DNA of 49,696 nt from an uncultured cyanobacterium (GTDB lineage: Bacteria; Cyanobacteriota; Cyanobacteriia; PCC-6307; Cyanobiaceae): the NCBI GenBank assembly GCA_903823115.1, contig CAIJRN010000008.1:1-49696 (forward strand), given 5' to 3'. Position 1 is the stretch's first letter. Each line of letters opens with the position of its first letter. The notes beneath the pieces are model-generated. The model was not told where the DNA came from and did no database searches. It saw nothing but the letters and a program-made list of their open reading frames with translations. The translations under genes were made by a program, and so were the position numbers. This document shows, piece by piece, positions 9,095-16,892 of the stretch.

Positions 9095-9241
9095 TCAGGG
9101 CAACGTGAAGCCGGAGGTATTCAGATGCTTGAGGTCCAGCAGAACAACAAGAAACCAGCCGGTGAGCGCCAGGCCGCCAATGGCGCCAAGAACAATCAAC
9201 AGGCCGGAAAAAATAGACTTTGCAGAGCTTTTGTCGCTCAT
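9095..9241 (-). CDS. 48-residue single-span membrane protein
   Basis: The minus strand encodes MSDKSSAKSIFSGLLIVLG followed by more hydrophobic sequence and the end NTSGFTLP. A short polar head (Lys at 4 and 8) leads into about 25 apolar residues, then LDLKHL. This is the typical layout of a small thylakoid or plasma-membrane subunit. I do not recognise the family. No clear ribosome site precedes ATG 9241 (the upstream bases are ACATATTA). The reading frame, hydrophobic profile and position in an otherwise empty gap are the support. It is 269 bases upstream of the photolyase start on the same strand. Confidence 0.5.
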   Translation of the reverse strand: MSDKSSAKSIFSGLLIVLGAIGGLALTGWFLVVLLDLKHLNTSGFTLP

Positions 9242-9774
9242 TAATATGTACAAATTTGCAATCCGACTACCTTACCATGGCTGAGCCTCTGCGCCGTTGC
9301 TCCAGCTGATTGCTGGTAATGATGATCGATGACTTCAGCTGATCCATGACTTCAGCTGATCGGTAGACGTGTACCCACGACATCTCGGGGGAGTCGCCGT
9401 TGCCTTCAAGCTGGGCACTGATGTCGATTTGGACCTTGACCATCATGGCGCTGTGCCCGCATGGGGACCGCGTCCAGCGGAGCCGGAACCAACGGCGGGA
9501 TGCCGCAAGAGCAGCGGCATGCTGCTGGCGGCCGGGTCAGCCGGCACTGCCAGCAGTGAAGGGCGCTACCAGCAGAGGTTGATTCAGTCTTGCTGCGGCG
9601 GTTGCGGTTGGTTGCCAACCAGACCACCCGGCAGCCGCATTTGGTGCCCGGTGGATGGAGGCACCAACCCCAGGCAAGCTGGGAGTCTCCCCAGCGCTGG
9701 TGTTCAACGATGGCTCACTCCCAGCGTCGCCGCCCTGCTGGGGAGGTCAGCAGCCCTGCTCTGGAGCTCAAGCG
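9242..9774. other. Gap of 533 bases before the NUDIX gene
   Basis: I see no convincing gene on either strand; the long frames here are low-complexity. It holds a 17-bp tandem duplication (ATGACTTCAGCTGATC at 9329 and 9346) and presumably the promoter of the small membrane protein on the minus strand. Confidence 0.5.
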
Positions 9775-10203
9775 ATGACGGTCGCCGTGGCCCTGGCCAT
9801 CCTGGAGCGGCAGGGCCAGTGGCTGCTGCAGCTCCGTGACGACATGCCTGGCATCGTCGCCCCGGGTTGCTGGGGGCTGTTCGGCGGCCATCTCGATCCG
9901 GGCGAAACCCCCGAGCAGGCGCTGCGCCGCGAGCTGCTGGAAGAAATTGCCTGGACGGCGGCGGAACTGCCCTTCTGGTTCAGCGACGCCAACCCCCAGC
10001 GCATCGCCCATTTCTTCCGGGCGCCCCTGACGGTGCCGCTGCAGGCCCTGCAGTTGCTGGAGGGTCAGGACATGGTGCTGGCCAGCCTGGATGCCCTCAG
10101 CAGCGGCCAGATCTGGAGCCCCCGCCTGGGCCAGCTCCGGGCCCTGGCGCCGTCGTTGCGCTGCGCCCTGGAACGGCTGCACTCCAGCCCCCTGGGGGAC
10201 TGA
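9775..10203 (+). CDS. NUDIX hydrolase
   Basis: A 142-residue protein. The NUDIX box is seen at about residues 39-62: GHLDPGE, seven residues, RELLEEI. It matches GX5EX7REUXEEXGU except that Ala replaces the late Gly. These enzymes hydrolyse nucleoside diphosphates linked to another group, using Mg2+ held by the Glu residues; the substrate is not predictable. ATG 9775 follows GGAG at 9762. The frame extends upstream, but that part is unlike the family. Confidence 0.85.
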   Translation: MTVAVALAILERQGQWLLQLRDDMPGIVAPGCWGLFGGHLDPGETPEQALRRELLEEIAWTAAELPFWFSDANPQRIAHFFRAPLTVPLQALQLLEGQDMVLASLDALSSGQIWSPRLGQLRALAPSLRCALERLHSSPLGD

Positions 10204-10245
10204 GGGAGCTGTTCAAGCAGCCGATCACAGCCCCGCTGGAGGGAT

Positions 10246-10482
10246 TCAGCAGCAGACCACGGGCCGGCGGCGGCTGGCCGGCATCGGAGCCGCTGGGGCC
10301 GGCCGGCGGATGCGCACCCGGAAGGTGCCGTGGGCGGCGCCCAGATGCTCAATGAGAGCCTCACGGGCCTCGTGGTGCAACTCCTCCAGGGAGGCTGCTG
10401 TGATGCTGATCGGACGGTCTTCAGCGGTTGCTTCGATCCGGCCGGGCTGGTCGCTGAGAACGCAAAACACGATCTCGCGCAT
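10246..10482 (-). CDS. Solitary HicB-like small protein
   Basis: A 78-residue protein. The first half (MREIVFCVLSDQPGRIEATA, then RPISITAASLEELHHEAREAL) has the beta-beta-beta-alpha layout of the HicB/UPF0150 fold, with the usual T-x-x-S-L-E-E-L helix start. HicB proteins are antitoxins to the HicA mRNA interferase, but no HicA gene lies beside it and the DNA-binding C-terminal part is absent. Lone copies like this are common in cyanobacteria and may have another role. It converges with the NUDIX gene. Confidence 0.6.
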   Translation of the reverse strand: MREIVFCVLSDQPGRIEATAEDRPISITAASLEELHHEAREALIEHLGAAHGTFRVRIRRPAPAAPMPASRRRPVVCC

Positions 10483-10682
10483 GAAGGGAAAGACCCCCGT
10501 TGTTCAGGACCATCCTTGGGCCCTTGGGCGCCTTCGGTGGGTGCCGCGGAATACGGGGAACCGATCCCCCAGGCACGAGGCCAGACCAGCCCAACCCTGC
10601 CCAACACCGGGACCGAACCCAGCAACCGAACCACGCAACCGACGGGAGCTTTGTAACGTCTTGTGAACAAATCCTCGCCACC

Positions 10683-10868
10683 ATGAAGCCCTTCTCCCTC
10701 AGCCGTGAATTCGCCATCGAATCCCACGGCCGCGCCATCGACGCCTGCGACGACATCGAGGAGCTGCGCTCGGCAGCCAAGAGCCTGCTGCGTGCCTGGC
10801 AGTTGCAGGCCTCCTTCAGCGAGGACTTCGCCGCCCAGTTGATGGGACTGCAGGCCCGAACCTTCTGA
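10683..10868 (+). CDS. Small conserved helical protein
   Basis: A 61-residue protein starting MKPFSLSREFAIESHGRAID. Its pattern of two amphipathic helices (DIEELRSAAKSLLRAWQLQ, then a second helix) resembles NblA-sized proteins of picocyanobacteria. I do not claim that it is NblA. I recall similar short proteins with a PFxLSxEFAxE start as conserved hypotheticals in marine Synechococcus. The 200 bases upstream contain no other gene and probably carry its promoter. Confidence 0.6.
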   Translation: MKPFSLSREFAIESHGRAIDACDDIEELRSAAKSLLRAWQLQASFSEDFAAQLMGLQARTF

Positions 10869-11197
10869 ACCAGCATTTGGCCGGTGAGCTGAACAGCAGC
10901 GATCGACCTACCTTGATCTAGGGGCAGCGGTGAGCCTGCCAACCAAGGCGGCCTGCGGGACGTCGCTGGCTCTCCCAGGCCCTCTGGCCCGTCGCCAGCG
11001 GCGCCCGGCCAGAGGCTCCACGGCCCCCGATCTCCGCCGCTCCAACCACGGCCCACACCCCCCAGCCCCCGGCTCGGACGACGAGCGATCCCGTAACGAG
11101 CGCCGACGGCGCCGATCGGGCCGAGTCTCTGCTGGCCGCCCTCAGCACAGCCGAGAAGCTGGCCCTGCTCGAGGGAGATACTCCCTTCTGGGCGGGC
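10869..11197. other. Gap of 329 bases holding the probable 5' extension of the glycosidase
   Basis: The glycosidase frame stays open from 10934 to its first ATG at 11198. From about 11126 it reads like a family 3 N terminus (SLLAALSTAEKLALLEGDTP), but it has no ATG, GTG or TTG. A GTG at 10930 is in another frame. Confidence 0.5.
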
Positions 11198-13270
11198 ATG
11201 GCCGACATCGCTCTCCATGACGCCTCCCACCGCCATCCCTGGCCGGCTGGGGCGGTGCCGCGCCTCGGGCTCAGCGGCCTGCAGTTCGTCGATGGTCCCC
11301 GCGGGGTGGTGCTCGAGGGGGGCGCCACCACCTTCCCGGTGCCGATCGCCCGCGGTGCCAGCTGGGATGACGAACTCGAGGAGCGCATCGGCGAAGCGAT
11401 CGCCCTGGAGGCCCGCAGTTTCGGCGCCAACTGGGTGGCGGCTGTCTGCATCAACCTGCTGCGGCACCCCGGCTGGGGCCGGGCCCAGGAGACCTACGGC
11501 GAAGACCCCGTGCTGCTCGGAAGCCTGGGCGCCGCCATGACCCGGGGCCTGCAGCGCCACACGATCGCCTGCGTCAAGCATTTCGCCCTCAACTCGATCG
11601 ACAGCTCCCGCTTCCTGGTGGATGTGCAGGTGAGTCGCCGGGTGTTGCAGGAGCTTTACCTGCCCCATTTCCGCGACTGCGTCGAGGCGGGAGCCGGTTC
11701 GGTGATGAGCGCCTACAACCAGGTGAATGGCCACTGGTGCGGCCAGCATCGGGAACTGCTCACCACGATCCTCAAGCAGCGCTGGGGCTTCGGCGGCTTC
11801 GTGGTCAGCGATTTCATCTTCGGCCTGCGCGACGGCGTCGAGGCCCTCAATGCGGGGCTCGACCTGGAGATGCCCTTTCCGATGATCTTCGCGGGCTGCC
11901 TGGAGGAGGCCCTGGCCGCTGGACGCCTGGCGATGGAGCGGATCGATGACGCGGTGCTGCGGCAGTTGCGAGCCCAGCTGAGCCTGCCGGCCGGCAGCTA
12001 TCCGCGATCGCTGCGGGGCTGCCCGGCCCACATCGCCCTGGCCCGGGAGGCGGCCACCAAGGCGATCGTGTTGCTCAGGAACGAGGGCCCTGTCCTGCCC
12101 CTGAGCGGACTGCGCTCGTTGGCGGTGATCGGCGCTCTGGCCGCCGCGGCCAACCTCGGCGATCGCGGCTCCTCCGACACCCGCCCCGAGGCCGGCGTGG
12201 TGATTACCCCTCTGGAGGGGCTGCGAGCTGCTGACCCCGATCTGCTGGTCCGCTACGCCGATGGAGCCGATCCAGCAGCGGCGGCGGCACTGGCGGCTGC
12301 CAGCGAGGCGGCCGTGGTGGTGGTGGGGCTCGACTGGCGCCAGGAGGGGGAACACATCCACCCCGGCGATCTCGAACCGATCCTGCGGCAGATGCCGCCA
12401 CCGGATCCGCTGCTGCAACGCTTCGGCGCCCGACGACTGCGCTCGCTGTGGTCGCCGTTGGCGGGCCTGATGGCGTCGGTCACCCGCTTCGCTTCAGCGC
12501 GGACAGGCGGAGATTTCGCCTCCGGCGATCGCACGACGCTGGGCCTCGATGCCGCCCAGGAGGCCTTGATTCTGGCGGTGGCGGCCGCCAATCCCCGCAC
12601 GGTGGTGGTGCTGATGGGTGGCGGCGCCATCCTCTGCGAAGCCTGGCGCCAGGTGGTGCCCGCCCTGCTGCTGCTCTGGTATCCCGGCCAGCAGGGTGGA
12701 GCGGCCCTGGCCGATGTGCTGCTGGGTCGGGTGTCGCCCTCGGGCCGCATGCCCTTCAGCGTGCCCAGCAGCGAGGCCCACCTGCCAGCGTTCGAGCCCC
12801 GGGCGGCCCAGGTCGTCTATGACCACTGGCATGGCTACCGACGCCTGCAGCGCGACGGCCATGGCGCTGCCTTTCCCTTCGGTTTCGGCCTCTCGTACAG
12901 CAGCTTCCGCCACAGCGATCTGCAACTGGAACTGCAGAGCGAGGCCAATCTGCTGCAGGTGGCGCTCACGGTGACCAACACCGGCGCCATGACCGCCGCC
13001 GAGGTGGTGCAGGTGTATGTGGAGCCGCCGGGACTGGTGCTGGAGCGGCCGCAGCGCTCCCTGATCGGCTTTCAGCGCCTCAACCTGGAGGCGGGGGAAG
13101 CGCGGCGGCTCAACCTGGCCATTCCGTTGCGGCGCCTGGCCTACTTCGCGGAAGCCGCCGATGGCTTTGTGCTGGAGCCGGGGCCTCATCAGATCTGCAT
13201 CGCCCGCCATGCCGAAGCGGATGGCCTGAGCAGGGCGCTGGATCTGGAGGCCAGGTTGGTGGGCCGCTGA
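11198..13270 (+). CDS. Glycoside hydrolase family 3 (beta-glucosidase type)
   Basis: A protein of at least 690 residues. It has a GH3 N-terminal barrel (GLQFVDGPRGV, GRAQETYGEDPVLLG, CVKHFALNSID), the nucleophile region FGGFVVSDFIFGLRDG with Asp as nucleophile, an alpha/beta C-terminal domain (KAIVLLRNEGPVLPL, VVVVGLDWRQEGE, LLLWYPGQQGGAALADVL, PSGRMPFSVP), and a final fibronectin III-like domain. The family releases terminal beta-linked glucose or xylose from oligosaccharides or glycosides. No signal peptide is seen, so it is probably cytosolic. ATG 11198 removes the conserved EKLALLEGD motif, which is coded in frame just upstream, so the real start is probably earlier and non-canonical, or the 5' end is damaged. 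Confidence 0.88.
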   Translation: MADIALHDASHRHPWPAGAVPRLGLSGLQFVDGPRGVVLEGGATTFPVPIARGASWDDELEERIGEAIALEARSFGANWVAAVCINLLRHPGWGRAQETYGEDPVLLGSLGAAMTRGLQRHTIACVKHFALNSIDSSRFLVDVQVSRRVLQELYLPHFRDCVEAGAGSVMSAYNQVNGHWCGQHRELLTTILKQRWGFGGFVVSDFIFGLRDGVEALNAGLDLEMPFPMIFAGCLEEALAAGRLAMERIDDAVLRQLRAQLSLPAGSYPRSLRGCPAHIALAREAATKAIVLLRNEGPVLPLSGLRSLAVIGALAAAANLGDRGSSDTRPEAGVVITPLEGLRAADPDLLVRYADGADPAAAAALAAASEAAVVVVGLDWRQEGEHIHPGDLEPILRQMPPPDPLLQRFGARRLRSLWSPLAGLMASVTRFASARTGGDFASGDRTTLGLDAAQEALILAVAAANPRTVVVLMGGGAILCEAWRQVVPALLLLWYPGQQGGAALADVLLGRVSPSGRMPFSVPSSEAHLPAFEPRAAQVVYDHWHGYRRLQRDGHGAAFPFGFGLSYSSFRHSDLQLELQSEANLLQVALTVTNTGAMTAAEVVQVYVEPPGLVLERPQRSLIGFQRLNLEAGEARRLNLAIPLRRLAYFAEAADGFVLEPGPHQICIARHAEADGLSRALDLEARLVGR

Positions 13271-13359
13271 ATCCGGTGCCCAGCAACACCCGCGCGGCGA
13301 TGGAACCGCAGGCCGTTGAACCGGCGGATGGCTCAACCGCTAAACTGCAGCGGCCGTCC

Positions 13360-13974
13360 TCAAGCCCGTTGCAACTCCTCGGCCAGCGGCTCGAGGGCCT
13401 GGCGATCGCGCAGCAGCTGGGGATGGGTCCACACCGGCAGCATCCTCTGCACCCCCACCGGCAGCACAGCGCGCCAACCCGGCAGCACCACCAGATCGAG
13501 GCCCGAATAGAAGCTGCTGCAGGCGATGCTGGCCAGGGTGTCGAGGTTGCCGTTCAGTTCGCGCAGCAGGGGGCTGCCCCACTTGAGATCGGCAATCCCG
13601 GCCATCGGCCAGCGGGGCCAGGGCATGGCCGTGAGGGTGCCGTGATGGGGACTGCCGACACTGATCAGACGCCGGGTGCGGCGATGGCCTCCCAGCAACT
13701 GGACCCAGGTGCGAGCGATCACGCCCCCCATCGAGAAGCCGAGCAGATCAATCGGCTGTTCAGGGCCGAAGGCTGCCTGGATGTGCTGATCCAGCAGCGC
13801 TGCCGACTCGGCGATCGGCGTGATCCCACAGCGCAACGGCAGATCCGGCAGCAGCAGCGGGCGCTGCGCTTCAGGGAGATGCGTCAGGAGCCGCCGGAAA
13901 ACGCTGGAGCTGTCCAGCATCCCGTGCACCATGACCAGGGGTGGGCGGGATTCGGAGACAGCGGCCGTGGTCAT
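13360..13974 (-). CDS. Alpha/beta hydrolase, lipase-like
   Basis: A 204-residue alpha/beta hydrolase. The oxyanion segment is VMVHGMLDSSSVF, the nucleophile elbow LLGFSMGGVIARTW (G-x-S-x-G), and SVGSPHHGTLTA follows, as in triacylglycerol lipase and PGAP1-like proteins. The acid is probably the Asp in GLDLVVLPG; the late His may be the one in VWTHPQL. Substrates are esters, not defined further. No export signal. The gene converges with the glycosidase. Confidence 0.82.
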   Translation of the reverse strand: MTTAAVSESRPPLVMVHGMLDSSSVFRRLLTHLPEAQRPLLLPDLPLRCGITPIAESAALLDQHIQAAFGPEQPIDLLGFSMGGVIARTWVQLLGGHRRTRRLISVGSPHHGTLTAMPWPRWPMAGIADLKWGSPLLRELNGNLDTLASIACSSFYSGLDLVVLPGWRAVLPVGVQRMLPVWTHPQLLRDRQALEPLAEELQRA

Positions 13975-14056
13975 GGTTCCGATTCAAGCCGCAGGCGAGG
14001 CAGCAAGGGGGCCGGTCGGGGGCAGGGATCACCGCCCACTCCCATCGCCCCAGCCC

Positions 14057-15145
14057 TCAACAGCAGCCCCCCGAGCCAGAGTCCGTGGCGGCGGTGGTGA
14101 TGGGGGTGGCGGTGCTGGGCTCCATGGCGGCCTTGCTCGCGAAGGGCAAACTGCCGCCGCAGCCGGCAAAGAGGCCGAAGTGGCGGCTGAAATCGCCGAT
14201 GAAGGTGAAGTGCTCCCGGAAGCGGCTCTGGCCAAGCATCCGGTAGGTGTTGCCGCAGACGGGGAAAACCCGACCGCTCTCGAGACTGTGGTGCCGATCG
14301 AGATCCCAGCGATCGGGATATTCCGGGATCGTGCCCCGGTAGATCACGGCCTGGCCGTGGTCCTCGCAGGCATCCTCAAGCTCGCTGATGTTGAACAGGC
14401 GATAGGTGGCCGAATAAAACCTGGCCTCACCCACCAGGGGCGCGATCTGGGCCTCGGTGATCTGGATCGGCCGGTCCTGCACCAGGCGCGGATCGGCAAA
14501 GCCCGCACCCCTGGCCAGCCGCAGGAAGTCATTCCAATAGAGGGCACCACCAAGGCATTCGCCGTACAGCACCGGATGGCGCCTGACGCTCTCGGGCAGG
14601 CGCCGATCGGCGTAGACATCGGAGAAGTAGAACTCGCCGCCGGGCTTGAGCAACCGCTGCACACCCTGCAGCACCGCTGCCTTGTCAGTGGAGAGGTTGA
14701 GCACGCAATTGGAGACGATCACATCGAAGCTGCCCGGCTCCAGCGGCAACAGCTCGAGGTTTTCGATCGTCCCCTCCAGGAAGGAGACGTTGTCGTAGCC
14801 CCATTGCTGGGCATGGAAGCTCTGATGCCGGCGGGCCACGGCGAGCTGCTCGGGCGTCATGTCGACCCCCACCACCGAGCCGCCGGCGCCGACAAGCTGG
14901 GCCAGCAGGTAGACATCCCGCCCGGAACCACTGCCGAGATCGAGGATGCGGCAACCCTCCAGCAGGGGCGGGCAGACCAGGCCGCAACCGTAGTAGCGGT
15001 CGCTGACCTCCGGATGCACCTTCGCCAGCAGCGGCCTGAGCCAGCTCGGCACGGCATCGGCATCGCAGCAGGCCGAGGTCTTGAGGTCGGCTGTCTGCGT
15101 GAGCTGCTGGCCGTAATAGGCCTGAACGGCTTCCCGGGTGGTCAT
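14057..15145 (-). CDS. arsM: Arsenite S-adenosylmethionine methyltransferase type
   Basis: A 362-residue protein. The N terminus carries a Cys pair (KTSACCDADAVP), followed by YYGCGLVCPP, the SAM-binding motif ILDLGSGSGRDVYLLAQLVG, VVGVDMTPEQLAVAR, the conserved cysteine in VIVSNCVLNLS, and another in LYGECLGGALYW. ArsM enzymes methylate As(III) with SAM, using conserved cysteines to hold arsenic. The C-terminal part contains VFPVCGNTYRML and ends GSGGCC. The length fits the longer cyanobacterial forms. There is no ArsR or other ars gene nearby, so induction by arsenic cannot be inferred. Confidence 0.85.
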   Translation of the reverse strand: MTTREAVQAYYGQQLTQTADLKTSACCDADAVPSWLRPLLAKVHPEVSDRYYGCGLVCPPLLEGCRILDLGSGSGRDVYLLAQLVGAGGSVVGVDMTPEQLAVARRHQSFHAQQWGYDNVSFLEGTIENLELLPLEPGSFDVIVSNCVLNLSTDKAAVLQGVQRLLKPGGEFYFSDVYADRRLPESVRRHPVLYGECLGGALYWNDFLRLARGAGFADPRLVQDRPIQITEAQIAPLVGEARFYSATYRLFNISELEDACEDHGQAVIYRGTIPEYPDRWDLDRHHSLESGRVFPVCGNTYRMLGQSRFREHFTFIGDFSRHFGLFAGCGGSLPFASKAAMEPSTATPITTAATDSGSGGCC

Positions 15146-15305
15146 CGAGCGGGGCTCCGAGCGGCGAGGGAACGTGGTCTGACCTTGAAACCGTATCCCC
15201 GATCGGGATCTGGCCGTGGCAGGCCCCAGGCCCGGACTGCCCTTTTCTGCCGGGGGTGGAGTACGGGGGGCGTAGCTTGGCGGGCCAGTCGATCAGCGTC
15301 GATCC

Positions 15306-15914
15306 ATGCATGCCCTGCCGCTGCACCTCGGGCCCGGGAGCGATCTGCGCCTCAGCCTGGAGCAGCTGGCGGTGGAGCAGCAGCTTTCCGGCTTCGTGCT
15401 CGGGGTGGTGGGCAACCTCGCCCAGGCCGCCTTCCAGTGCCCGGGCCAGGCCGAGCCCACCCTGCTCCAGGGTGATCTCGAGATCATCACGCTCAACGGC
15501 ACCCTCTCCCCCCAGGGCGTGCATCTGCACCTGAGCCTCTCGGATGGCAGCTGCCAGGTGTGGGGAGGGCATCTGGAGCACGGCACCCTGGTGCTCAAAG
15601 GGGCCGATCTGCTGGTGGGAGTGCTCACCGATCAGGGCGTCGAAGAATCCCCTGCAGCGACGCCGCAGCCGCTGGTCGAGATCGCCGTGCTGCCGGGCTG
15701 CCCCTTTTCGGCCCGGGCCCTGCGCATGGTGCGCACCCTGGGCATCCCCCACGAGGTGCTGGAGGTGGTCAACGAGGAGCAGAGACGCGAACTCGAAGAG
15801 CTCAGCGGTCAGAGGAGCCTCCCCCAGGTGTTCATCGACGGCCAGTCGATCGGCGGCTACGGAGCGCTGGCCGATCTGCATGCCCGCGGTGAGCTGGAGC
15901 CCTTGCGGCGCTGA
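15306..15914 (+). CDS. PPC (DUF296)-glutaredoxin fusion protein
   Basis: A 202-residue two-domain protein. Residues 1-105 form a PPC/DUF296 domain: GSDLRLSLEQLAVEQQLSG, LEIITLNGTLSPQGVHLHLS and SDGSCQVWGGHLEHG, matching the trimeric domain of plant AT-hook and bacterial PD1-like proteins. Residues 118-200 form a glutaredoxin-like domain: IAVLPGCPFSARALRMVRTL, SLPQVFIDGQSIGGYGALAD. The active site is CPFS, a single cysteine, so it is monothiol-like. A fusion of the two is unusual and suggests a redox- or Fe-S-linked sensor, but that is inference. Its stop overlaps the next start (TGATG). Confidence 0.8.
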   Translation: MHALPLHLGPGSDLRLSLEQLAVEQQLSGFVLGVVGNLAQAAFQCPGQAEPTLLQGDLEIITLNGTLSPQGVHLHLSLSDGSCQVWGGHLEHGTLVLKGADLLVGVLTDQGVEESPAATPQPLVEIAVLPGCPFSARALRMVRTLGIPHEVLEVVNEEQRRELEELSGQRSLPQVFIDGQSIGGYGALADLHARGELEPLRR

Positions 15915-16474
15915 TGCCAACCCTGCAGTTGCAGACGCAGTCCGGCTGCGGGCTGGCGATCGGCCGCTATCCCCGCTTCCGCTACGACGCCAGTGGTGGT
16001 GGCGGCGCCGCGATCCTGGGGCCTCAGGATCGCGGCAGCTGGCAGCCCCTGAGCTTTGAGGCAGCCGCCCTGACCATCCCGGCCCTGAACTGGCGCACCA
16101 CCCGCTTTCTGGGCCTGCCCCTGCCGCCCGGGCTCAGCATCGCCGTGCATCCGGAGCGCCTGGAGGGACGCTGGCAGCTCGCCACCGGTGCCGTGGAGCT
16201 CCAGTTCCACGCCCGTTTCCGCTTCGCCCTCGGCGTTCTCTACCGGGCCCCCGACCTGATCGTTCACACCCAGCTCACCAGCAAGGCGGTGCAGGGACAA
16301 CGCCACAGCGCCCGGGGACAGCCACTTGATGGCAACGGCCAGGCGCTGTTGGTGGGCATCGCCATGATCCAACCCACGGGTGTGAGTTGGTTCGATCAGT
16401 TCCTCGGCCTGCCCGATGAAGCTCTGGCCCAGCTGCGCTGCCGTTTCATCCAGACTCCAGCCTCGCTGATCTGA
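15914..16474 (+). CDS. Conserved cyanobacterial protein, function unknown
   Basis: A 186-residue protein rich in beta-strand pattern: GLAIGRYPRFRYDASGGGG, PLPPGLSIAVHPERLEG, AVELQFHARFRFALG and LYRAPDLIVHTQLTS. It has no transmembrane span and no motif I know. Its start is translationally coupled to the PPC-glutaredoxin gene, so the two probably function together. The end (LRCRFIQTP) is strand-like. I recall similar proteins only as hypotheticals in Synechococcus. Confidence 0.7.
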   Translation: MPTLQLQTQSGCGLAIGRYPRFRYDASGGGGAAILGPQDRGSWQPLSFEAAALTIPALNWRTTRFLGLPLPPGLSIAVHPERLEGRWQLATGAVELQFHARFRFALGVLYRAPDLIVHTQLTSKAVQGQRHSARGQPLDGNGQALLVGIAMIQPTGVSWFDQFLGLPDEALAQLRCRFIQTPASLI

Positions 16475-16656
16475 AGGCCAGGGCCGCTTGTCGCGGACCT
16501 GATGCGCCTGGGGTCGCCGTCCCGGCAGGCCCTTGAGAGCCATGGCGCGGAGCTGGAGAAACCCTGCACAGCCGCTGTTGCGATCGAGCTGGAGCCCCCC
16601 TGGCCCTCCGGCCTGCGACGGCAAAAACTCTTGCCAACACTTGGTTTTCTTGCTCA

Positions 16657-16730
16657 CGCCCCCTGTTGGATTCGAACCAACGACCGGCTGCTTAGAAGGC
16701 AGCTGCTCTATCCGGCTGAGCTAAGGGAGC
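16657..16730 (-). tRNA. tRNA-Arg (UCU)
   Basis: The minus strand folds as a full cloverleaf. The acceptor stem is GCTCCCT with AGGGGGC, the D arm AGCTCAGCCGGATAGAGC, the anticodon stem-loop CTGCCTTCTAAGCAG with anticodon TCT, and the T arm has GGTTCGAATCC. No CCA is encoded. Confidence 0.95.
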
Positions 16731-16892
16731 TGGGGTGATGTTTCCGGCCTGGGGCCTGGAAGCAGGGGCAGATCGGATCTGCGCCGATGGGTTCATGATG
16801 CCTGCCCGCAGGCCAGGTAGGCGCCGTCTCCTGGCTGGAGCTTGTTGCAGGGATGCAGCCCGTACAGTGATCGACCGTGCAGCGATCGCCCT

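Noticed and set aside
9369-9839. 156-codon frame ahead of the NUDIX gene
   Set aside because: No family motif, and it overlaps the NUDIX gene in another frame.
10246-10482. Toxin-antitoxin pair (HicAB)
   Set aside because: Only the HicB-like half is present; no HicA-type gene adjoins it.
10683-10868. NblA phycobilisome degradation protein
   Set aside because: Size and helical pattern are similar, but the conserved NblA residues that I know are not clearly present.
10421-12418. 665-codon open frame on the minus strand
   Set aside because: It runs opposite the family 3 glycosidase and lacks any domain pattern.
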